This document shows, one piece after another, positions 1 through 7,154 of a stretch of DNA of 7,154 nt. Under the pieces are notes generated by a model. That model made no database searches. It worked only from the letters and a program-made list of their open reading frames with translations, and was not told the DNA's origin. The stretch comes from Chloroflexota bacterium (GTDB lineage: Bacteria > Chloroflexota > UBA6077 > CF-72): NCBI GenBank assembly GCA_019247135.1, contig JAFAPL010000653.1, forward strand, positions 1 through 7,154, written 5' to 3'. Position 1 is the stretch's first letter; each line of letters begins with the position of its first letter. The position numbers were made by a program, and so were the translations under genes.

Positions 1-1677
1 GCCCATCAAGGCGTGCTTCTCGATGAGCGCCTCGGCCACGGCGACGACCGCCGGACGATTTTCCTCGATCAGCATCTTCACGCGCTTGAAGTTGACGTCG
101 AGCAGACGATCGACCTCGCGCCCGCCGGTCGGCGCACCTCCACCCAGAGGCGACAAGGACAGCCCACCGCCGTACGACACGAGCGAGCCGTTCATGCCCA
201 GCATCTTGACCATGTATTCCGCGATCCGCGTCGCGTTCGCCAGGTCACCTGAGGCGCCGGCCATCTCCTCGCCGGGGCCGAGGAATATCTGCTCCGACGC
301 GCGGCTGGCCAGCGAGATCTGCATATGCGCCAGCAGCTCGTCTTTCGTCTGCGTGTGAATCTCTTCGACGGGCTTGGTGGACACGAGAGCGGCCGCCCCG
401 ATGTCGTGGCGGGCCTCGATGGTCGCCCGAGCGACGCGTTCGCGTTTGAGCAGCTTGACCGCCGCGACCGCGTGACCTGCCTCATGGTAGGCAAGGCGCC
501 GCTTGTCGGCGTGCGTCATGCCGATGACGGGCACCCGCATACCCCATTCGTACGTCTCGAGAGCCCAGCGGAAGTCGTCGTAGTCGATCGCGTCGCGTCC
601 GTTCCAGACGGCGTGGACAACCGCCTCGTTCACGATGTGCTTGACCTGCACTGGCGTGTAGTTGACCGTCTCGGCCACCATCTGCTCGATCGGCAGATCG
701 AGGTGCTTGACCTTCGAGAGGTAGTACTCGAACACCTCGCGGCGACCGTCGTACGAGGGTGCACCGACCCGCAGCTGGCGATCGAAGCGGCCAGGCCGCA
801 GCAACGCCTGGTCGAGCACTGAGACGAGGTTGGTCGCGGCAATGGTGAGTACGGGCGGCTGCTCGGACTTGCCTTTGCGCATGCCGAACAAGCGCAGCAG
901 TCTGTCTTTCCAGCCGTCTTTGGGCAGCGGATCCATCTGGTTGAGCAGCTCGTTCAGCGCACCCGCGCCACCGCCCATCATGCCGCCCATCATGCCCATC
1001 GCGTTGCTGGCGCCTGAGCGCGATTGGCCGATGGCGTCGATTTCGTCGATGAACAGGATGCACGCGCCGTGCTTGCGTGCCAGCTTGCGCGCCTTGTTGT
1101 AGAGGCTCATGACGCGCAGCGTGTCCATGCCCCAGAACATGCCGCGGATGCTCGGTGCGGACATGTAGCCAAATGGCAGCTGTGCCTCGGTTGCAATCGC
1201 CTGGCCGAGGTAGCTCTTGCCCGTGCCTGGCGGGCCTTCGAGCAACAGACCGCGGATCGGCTGACCGCCCATCTGCTTGAAGCGTTTGACGCCCTTGAGC
1301 AGCGTCACCACCTGGCGCGCGGACTCCAGGACCTCGGGATTGCCCTTGTAGTCCTTGAAGCCGACGCCGGTCTCACCTGGCATGAGCCAGTAGATGCGCG
1401 GGCGTCCGATGAACCAGAACAGGACGATGAACTGGAAGATCATCATGAACGCCACGTACAGCAGCTGGAAGACGAGGTACAGGCCGGTGGTGATGAACGG
1501 CCCTACCTGATCCCACTGGGGGATGACGAAGGCGAAGGCGACGAACGCCAGGAGGCCGATGATGAACAGCGTCCTCAGCAGTGCGCCTATGCGTCCGAGC
1601 GCACGATCGATCTTCCGATCGAGCTCGTCGTGCTCGTCTATTCCGAGATCTCTTTCGAGCGCCCGATCAGAGTTCAT
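1..1677 (-). CDS. FtsH-like membrane AAA+ zinc metalloprotease (M41 family), partial at its 3' end
   Basis: Translated by hand on the minus strand: 559 codons are open from ATG 1677 to the window edge, so the C-terminus is missing. The start has a good Shine-Dalgarno. Two hydrophobic helices (about residues 33-54 and 65-91) have only about 10 residues between them, so the extracytoplasmic domain of normal FtsH is absent. The AAA module has Walker A GPPGTGKS (148-155), pore-loop MFWGMD (180-185), Walker B ILFIDEID (207-214) and the second region of homology with RPGRFDR (294-300), which carries both arginine fingers. The protease part has the zinc motif HEAGH (398-402) and the probable third ligand Asp478 in SGDLANAT, so it looks catalytically active. 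Oddities: a Met/Gly-rich stretch at 227-240, a basic insertion at about 250-275, and TNL in place of the usual TNR before the arginine fingers. The family degrades membrane and short-lived cytosolic proteins using ATP. It is probably a divergent paralogue rather than the housekeeping FtsH, and is likely cotranscribed with the membrane-protein gene 60 bp upstream. Confidence 0.92.
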   Translation of the reverse strand, partial: MNSDRALERDLGIDEHDELDRKIDRALGRIGALLRTLFIIGLLAFVAFAFVIPQWDQVGPFITTGLYLVFQLLYVAFMMIFQFIVLFWFIGRPRIYWLMPGETGVGFKDYKGNPEVLESARQVVTLLKGVKRFKQMGGQPIRGLLLEGPPGTGKSYLGQAIATEAQLPFGYMSAPSIRGMFWGMDTLRVMSLYNKARKLARKHGACILFIDEIDAIGQSRSGASNAMGMMGGMMGGGAGALNELLNQMDPLPKDGWKDRLLRLFGMRKGKSEQPPVLTIAATNLVSVLDQALLRPGRFDRQLRVGAPSYDGRREVFEYYLSKVKHLDLPIEQMVAETVNYTPVQVKHIVNEAVVHAVWNGRDAIDYDDFRWALETYEWGMRVPVIGMTHADKRRLAYHEAGHAVAAVKLLKRERVARATIEARHDIGAAALVSTKPVEEIHTQTKDELLAHMQISLASRASEQIFLGPGEEMAGASGDLANATRIAEYMVKMLGMNGSLVSYGGGLSLSPLGGGAPTGGREVDRLLDVNFKRVKMLIEENRPAVVAVAEALIEKHALMG

Positions 1678-1683
1678 GCGCTT

Positions 1684-1689
1684 CTCCTT
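1684..1689 (-). promoter_or_regulatory. Shine-Dalgarno of the FtsH-like gene
   Basis: Read on the minus strand, AAGGAG lies 6 nt before the ATG at 1677. It is a near-perfect anti-16S match with normal spacing and fixes the start of the FtsH-like gene. Confidence 0.8.
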
Positions 1690-1737
1690 CGACGATTGCG
1701 GCGTGCCATTCCTACACGGGACAGCGTACTCAACTGC

Positions 1738-2430
1738 CTACTGCACTTTCGCGATTTTGCCATCGCGGTCCAACGTGAACATATACGGCTGGTAATCGAG
1801 GTCGGACTTGTTTTGTTGTTTGATGCCGACCAGATAGAACTGCATGCTCGTGCCGTCCGGCATCGATTTGCCACCGATGTACGAAGCGTCGGCCAGCTGA
1901 ATGCCCTGGTCTTTGGCCGTCTGCATTTGCCGTTGCAGGTCGTCCACGGACCCACCCTGGCTGGTAAGGCGCGCCTGGGCGTCCGAATCCAGGCTGCTCC
2001 ACACGAGGTTCGCGTTGTAGTCGCGGTTCCCGCGCAGGTAGTCCTCAGTCGCGGTGGGCGCTTGCTGACCCTTGAGCTGCGGCGCTCCCGGAATTGAGGG
2101 CAGGAGCATCGGCGCGAGCAGCACGACTGCGACGACCACCAGGAGTGCTGCCAGCCAGCCAAACAGCGTAGCGGGGTGCAACACAAAATGGCGGATGATG
2201 CGCCGCAGCACTAGTCCCAAGCCCCCGAGCGGTGTGTCCTCGTGTTGGTTACCTTCCTGGCCTTCCTGAACAACGACCCAACGGCGCTCATCCGCACGCG
2301 CCGCTGCTTCAAAAGTACAGAGCCGGCCAGAGGTTACCGTGTGGTCGGGCGCGCAACAACTTATTGCGTAAGCTGAGTCTAACGCATGTCGAACTGGTGC
2401 TGGCGCACAGTTCAAATGGACCTTCTCCAT
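1738..2430 (-). CDS. Single-pass membrane protein with extracytoplasmic domain, function unknown
   Basis: Not recognised as a named family. Residue numbers follow the longest reading (230 aa from ATG 2430). A single strong hydrophobic helix spans about 88-110 (GWLAALLVVVAVVLLAP core), preceded by Arg/His-rich sequence. This suggests a cytoplasmic N-terminus and an extracytoplasmic C-terminal domain of about 120 residues. That domain opens with TEDYLRGNRDYNANLVWSSL, resembling the first helices of small NTF2-like extracytoplasmic domains; this is an impression only. The start is doubtful. ATG 2430 shares a CCATGG palindrome with the ddl start and has no Shine-Dalgarno, and the first 40 or so codons lack the GC-rich third positions of the rest. 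The only other in-frame starts are TTG 2415, TTG 2220, GTG 2211, and GTG/TTG further in. A start near 2220 or 2211 would leave about 210 bp for divergent promoters. The gene ends 60 bp before the FtsH-like gene on the same strand, so the two probably form an operon and may work together. Confidence 0.62.
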   Translation of the reverse strand: MEKVHLNCAPAPVRHALDSAYAISCCAPDHTVTSGRLCTFEAAARADERRWVVVQEGQEGNQHEDTPLGGLGLVLRRIIRHFVLHPATLFGWLAALLVVVAVVLLAPMLLPSIPGAPQLKGQQAPTATEDYLRGNRDYNANLVWSSLDSDAQARLTSQGGSVDDLQRQMQTAKDQGIQLADASYIGGKSMPDGTSMQFYLVGIKQQNKSDLDYQPYMFTLDRDGKIAKVQ

Positions 2431-3571
2431 GGCTGATTCAGCACGCCGCAGACTGCGCGTCGGGGTGCTCTTCGGCGGGCGCTCGGGCGAACATGAAGTG
2501 TCGCTTCATTCGGCGCGCGCGGTGATGGCCGCGCTTCGCGAGGCGGGACACGAGGTCGTGCCCATCGGCATCAGCAAGATGGGTCAGTGGCTCGTCGGTG
2601 GCGACCCACTGCATGCCTTGAGCGCCGGAACACTGGCTGGCGAGCAACCCGTCACGATGCTGCCCGAGCCGGGCCGCACAGGCCTGGTGCCGCTCGAACA
2701 GCGCGAGGACGCGCTCGAGCCCCTGCGGACGGATGCGCCGGTTGGCTCGCTTGACGTGCTCTTTCCTGTTCTGCACGGGACCTATGGCGAGGACGGAACA
2801 GTTCAGGGACTGTTCGAGCTTGCGGCGGTGCCGTACGCGGGCTCAGGCGTGCTCGGCTCGGCTCTGGGGATGGACAAGGTGGTGCAGAAGACGCTCTGGC
2901 GTGGCTTGGGCCTGCCCGTGACGGATTTCCTGAGCGTCAGCCGTCGTGAGCTACGCGCTTCCGCGGAGGCTGTCGTAGCGCGCGTCGAGACGTCGCTCGG
3001 GTATCCATGCTTTACCAAGCCGGCCAATCTCGGTTCGAGCGTCGGCGTCAGCAAGGCACACAGTCGCGCTGAGCTCCACGTCGGACTGGAAGAAGCCGCG
3101 CGCTACGACGCCAAATTGCTGATCGAGCGCGGCATCGATGCGCGCGAGCTGGAGTGCGGGGTCCTCGGCAATGACGATCCGCAGGCTTCGGTGGTGGGTG
3201 AGATCTTGCCCGCTGGTGATTTCTACGACTACCGAGCCAAATACCTCGACACCGGCTCGCGCGCAATCATCCCCGCGGACGTTTCGCACGAAATCGCCGA
3301 ACAAGTGCGACAGTTGGCCGTGACTGCCTTTTCCGCCGTCGATGCGACCGGACTGGCGCGCGTCGACTTCTTCCTCGAGCGCGGCACCGATCGGCTCTAT
3401 GTGAACGAGATCAACACGATGCCTGGCTTTACCGAGATCAGCATGTATCCCAAGCTCTGGGAAGCGAGCGGCGTCACGTTCTCGGAGCTGGTCTCGCGTA
3501 TCACGGCCCTGGCCGTTGAGCGCTTCGAAGAACGCGCTCACAACGAAACGAGCTACCGCCCCGACGCATGA
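2429..3571 (+). CDS. ddl: D-alanine--D-alanine ligase
   Basis: ATP-grasp enzyme joining two D-alanines for the peptidoglycan stem peptide, in the cytoplasm. At 380 aa it matches the longer (DdlA-like) members. Visible motifs: the N-terminal LFGGRSGEHEVS (14-25), LHGTYGEDG (115-123), SALGMDK (144-150), the ATP-grasp segment CFTKPANLGSSVGVSK (194-209), the loop FYDYRAKY (265-272), and the metal-binding end VNEINTMPGFTEISMYP (325-341). In the loop the Lys-Tyr pair (K271-Y272) is the form associated with D-Ala-D-Ala rather than D-Ala-D-lactate products, so the product is probably normal D-Ala-D-Ala (family knowledge). ATG 2429 is the only sensible start: the conserved Ddl N-terminus begins about ten residues later. 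It has no clear Shine-Dalgarno. The gene overlaps murG by 4 bp and is probably translationally coupled to it. Confidence 0.96.
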   Translation: MADSARRRLRVGVLFGGRSGEHEVSLHSARAVMAALREAGHEVVPIGISKMGQWLVGGDPLHALSAGTLAGEQPVTMLPEPGRTGLVPLEQREDALEPLRTDAPVGSLDVLFPVLHGTYGEDGTVQGLFELAAVPYAGSGVLGSALGMDKVVQKTLWRGLGLPVTDFLSVSRRELRASAEAVVARVETSLGYPCFTKPANLGSSVGVSKAHSRAELHVGLEEAARYDAKLLIERGIDARELECGVLGNDDPQASVVGEILPAGDFYDYRAKYLDTGSRAIIPADVSHEIAEQVRQLAVTAFSAVDATGLARVDFFLERGTDRLYVNEINTMPGFTEISMYPKLWEASGVTFSELVSRITALAVERFEERAHNETSYRPDA

Positions 3572-4635
3572 CGCTCCGCGTGCTGTTGGCGGGAGGCGGC
3601 TCGGGCGGATCCGCTACGCCAGTGCTGGCCGTTGCGCAGGCGCTACGCCGCGCGGTCGATGACGTCGACTTTCTGTACGTCGGCACACGCGGCGGACCAG
3701 AGGCGGCCTTGGCCTCGGCCGAAGGCATTCCCTTCGCCGGGGTCACCACCGGCAAGCTGCGGCGATACTGGGACTTGCAAAACTTCGCCGACCCGCCCCG
3801 CGTGCTGGTTGGCATCGGCGAGGCGTATGCGCTCGTGCGCAGCTTCAGACCAGATGTGGCGTTTGCCGCCGGCGGGTTCGGCGCGGTACCGCCAATCATC
3901 GCCGCCCGCCTGGCCGGCGCACGCACGCTCATCCATCAGCAGGATGTCGAACCGGGCCTCGCGAATCGGCTGCTCGTGCCGTTCGCGCACCGCATTACGG
4001 TGTCATTGCCGTCGTCGCTGGCCCATTTTCCGCGCGGCCGCACTGTTGTCAGCGGCAATCCTCTCCGCGAAGCCATTCTCAATGCTGAGGCTGGGCGGGC
4101 CATAGCGGCGCTCGAGCTCGAGCCGTCAGTGCCGCTCGTCGTCGCGACCGGTGGTGGTACGGGTGCGCTGAGCCTGAATCGCATCGTCGCCGGAGCGGCG
4201 CCGCGCCTGATCGAACGTGCGCAAATCGTCCATCTCACGGGCCGCGGCCGCGGCGTTGACGCTCAAACGACGTCTACGCGCTATAGAGCGGTCGAGTTTC
4301 TGGTTGACGAGATGCCTGACGTGCTCGCGGCGGCATCCGTTGTGGTGACCCGCGCGGGCATGGGCACGTTGACCGAGCTGGCGGCGCTGGCAAAAGCCGC
4401 GATCGTGGTGCCACTGCCTGGATCACACCAGTGGGCAAATGCGCGTGCATTCGCGCGAGCTGGTGCCATTGAGGTTGCCGATCAGACTGCGCTATCAGCA
4501 GACGTACTGGCCGGGCGGGTGCTCGCGCTGCTCGCCGATACACCGCGCCGCGAACAACTCGGGCGCGCGCTTGCGGCAACCATGCCGCGCGACGCGGCGG
4601 CGCGGATCGCGGCCGAGCTGCTCGCGATCACTTAG
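3568..4635 (+). CDS. murG: MurG, UDP-GlcNAc:undecaprenyl-PP-MurNAc-pentapeptide GlcNAc transferase
   Basis: Peripheral membrane GT28 glycosyltransferase that converts lipid I to lipid II on the cytoplasmic face. At 355 aa it is of normal length. The acceptor half shows a Gly-rich loop GGGSGGSATP (9-18), FAAGGFGAVPP (99-109) and HQQDVEPGLANRLL (123-136). The donor half shows VSGNPLR (161-167), GGGTGALSLN (195-204), TRAGMGTLTELAAL (261-274) with the conserved acidic residue E270, and HQWANA (287-292). Two loops differ from textbook MurG: the His of GGTGGH is Ser (GGSGGS here), and the donor GGSQGA loop reads GGGTGA. I believe such variants occur in non-proteobacterial lineages, so this is probably the real MurG. 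Its ATG overlaps the ddl stop as ATGA. No murC, murB or ftsQ follows, so this is a small ddl-murG unit and not a standard dcw cluster. Confidence 0.93.
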   Translation: MTLRVLLAGGGSGGSATPVLAVAQALRRAVDDVDFLYVGTRGGPEAALASAEGIPFAGVTTGKLRRYWDLQNFADPPRVLVGIGEAYALVRSFRPDVAFAAGGFGAVPPIIAARLAGARTLIHQQDVEPGLANRLLVPFAHRITVSLPSSLAHFPRGRTVVSGNPLREAILNAEAGRAIAALELEPSVPLVVATGGGTGALSLNRIVAGAAPRLIERAQIVHLTGRGRGVDAQTTSTRYRAVEFLVDEMPDVLAAASVVVTRAGMGTLTELAALAKAAIVVPLPGSHQWANARAFARAGAIEVADQTALSADVLAGRVLALLADTPRREQLGRALAATMPRDAAARIAAELLAIT

Positions 4636-4710
4636 TAGCGCCGCGACTACTCTCAGCGCGAGGCGTGGTCCCGTTCCACGATGCCGGCTCTGGCTTGTGC
4701 GAAGACTACT

Positions 4711-4739
4711 TTGCGGCGCAAGGTATCTGGCGGTACACT
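4711..4739 (+). promoter_or_regulatory. Sigma-70-type promoter of padR, placed for a leaderless transcript
   Basis: TTGCGG at 4711-4716 and TACACT at 4734-4739 are separated by exactly 17 bp. The -10 ends 7 bases before the GTG at 4746, which puts the expected transcription start on the G of that start codon. No Shine-Dalgarno precedes the GTG. Together this suggests an mRNA that begins directly with the start codon. It was seen by eye and not tested. Confidence 0.55.
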
Positions 4740-4745
4740 GCTGGC

Positions 4746-6760
<2,015 letters not shown>

Positions 6761-6762
<2 letters not shown>

Positions 6763-6870
6763 CACGAGACGTTTTATCGCGGGCTGCCGCTCGACCGAGC
6801 CCGAGATATCAACTTGGCAAGTTGAACAATCTGCATGCAATAGCGGCAGCCCGCGATCACGACTTACCTC
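6761..6870. repeat. Nested palindrome repeat, copy 1 (best preserved)
   Basis: A perfect 16-bp outer inverted repeat (6776-6791 with 6842-6857) encloses a 17-bp inner dyad TCAACTTGGCAAGTTGA (6809-6825). Both share the same centre, near 6817, with gaps of 17 bp on the left and 16 bp on the right. The repeat flank AGCACGAG starts at 6761, inside the stop codon of the AtpD fusion. There is no T-run after the stem on either strand, so it is not a standard intrinsic terminator, although the stem could still affect mRNA ends. Confidence 0.88.
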
Positions 6871-6891
6871 GGAAGAATGTCGCGGGCCAAC

Positions 6892-6996
6892 AGCACGAGG
6901 CGTTTCACGCAGGCTGCCGCTCGACCGAGCCATACAACTCAACTTGGCAAGTTGAACACTCTGCAAGCGATAGCGACAGCCCGCGACTGAAACTTT
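6892..6996. repeat. Nested palindrome repeat, copy 2
   Basis: It has the same architecture as copy 1. The outer arms at 6908-6921 and 6972-6985 pair at 12 of 14 positions. The inner dyad TCAACTTGGCAAGTTGA (6939-6955) is identical to copy 1, with the same 17- and 16-bp gaps. By hand count the 82-bp core differs from copy 1 at 13 positions (about 84% identity). The left flank AGCACGAG is shared with copy 1, and the right flank TGAAACTT is shared with copy 3. Confidence 0.86.
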
Positions 6997-7082
6997 CGGC
7001 TACCGCTCGATCCAGTCAGAGATATCAACTTGCCAAGTTGAACCATATGGAAGAAATAGCGCCAGCCGCGAGTGAAACTTGC
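6997..7082. repeat. Nested palindrome repeat, copy 3 (most diverged)
   Basis: The outer arms at 6997-7007 and 7058-7068 pair at 9 of 11 positions. The inner dyad TCAACTTGCCAAGTTGA (7025-7041) has C instead of G at its centre, so it equals the reverse complement of the other two. The 17- and 16-bp gaps are kept. It abuts copy 2 directly and lacks the AGCACGAG left flank. The rest of the stretch to 7154 shows no convincing gene, only an ATG at 7144 too close to the edge to judge. Confidence 0.82.
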
Positions 7083-7154
7083 CGTTGCAAGAAAGGTCCG
7101 AACCGACCAAGGGCGCTAGCCGTCTTCGGCCTGGCGTATATCGATGCGGAGCCC

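Noticed and set aside
1024..2097. Long plus-strand open frame of 357 codons
   Set aside because: It lies antisense to the FtsH-like gene and its neighbour, crosses both genes, and its translation is rich in Glu/Asp/His/Arg with no domain. It is a shadow frame typical of GC-rich DNA.
2951..3541. Minus-strand open frame of 196 codons within ddl
   Set aside because: Antisense to highly conserved ddl motifs; no recognisable protein features.
4635..4653. AGTAG/CTACT inverted repeat as a terminator after murG
   Set aside because: Arms of only 5 bp with an 8-nt loop, and no T-run.
4665..4745. ATG 4665 as the padR start
   Set aside because: The added 27 residues match nothing in PadR proteins and would cover the -35/-10 promoter. 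GTG 4746 fits the domain start better.
6776..6857. Palindrome copy 1 as a rho-independent terminator
   Set aside because: The arms are strong but 50 nt apart, and no T-run follows on either strand. A terminator role remains possible but is not shown.
7113..7136. Hairpin with CGCTAGCC and GGCCTGGCG arms near the right edge
   Set aside because: It needs a wobble pair and a bulge, and no T-run follows. Too weak to call.
7023..7154. Minus-strand open frame entering from the right edge and ending in the third palindrome
   Set aside because: Short, no start visible, no recognisable protein sequence, and it runs through repeat DNA.

Overview
The window comes from a visibly GC-rich bacterium that makes peptidoglycan (ddl, murG). 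Several traits would fit Chloroflexota or a neighbouring phylum: the MurG loop variants, a Met/Gly-rich FtsH-like protease, and a promoter that implies a leaderless mRNA. No marker gene proves this, so the placement is a weak inference.

Layout. Bases 1-2430 hold a minus-strand pair. A single-pass membrane protein of unknown function (1738-2430) lies 60 bp upstream of an FtsH-like membrane AAA+ zinc protease, which runs off the left edge of the window (559 residues visible). Transcribed divergently, 2429-4635 holds ddl and murG, which overlap by 4 bp (ATGA). They supply two cytoplasmic steps of peptidoglycan precursor synthesis: D-Ala-D-Ala formation and the lipid I to lipid II GlcNAc transfer. 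After a 110-bp gap with a well-formed -35/-10 promoter comes a PadR-family repressor (4746-5177). The next gene (5107-6762) overlaps it by 71 bp.

That next gene is the most striking item. It is a complete F1-ATPase beta subunit (AtpD) with about 90 extra N-terminal residues. These form a helical domain of the DUF1700/HAAS type, the kind of domain usually encoded next to PadR regulators and normally joined to membrane helices. No other ATP synthase gene is present. The pair looks like a PadR/HAAS regulatory module whose output domain has been replaced by an AtpD-like nucleotide-binding protein. A role in sensing or responding to nucleotide state is only an inference.

The last 392 bp (6763-7154) hold no convincing gene. 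They contain three diverged copies of a nested, nearly symmetric palindrome. In each, a 17-bp inner dyad (TCAACTTGSCAAGTTGA) lies at the exact centre of a GC-rich outer inverted repeat, with the same 17/16-bp gaps every time. The inner dyad is almost invariant while the outer stem decays, which points to a protein-binding DNA site more than to a selected RNA hairpin. The first copy begins inside the stop codon of the atpD fusion.
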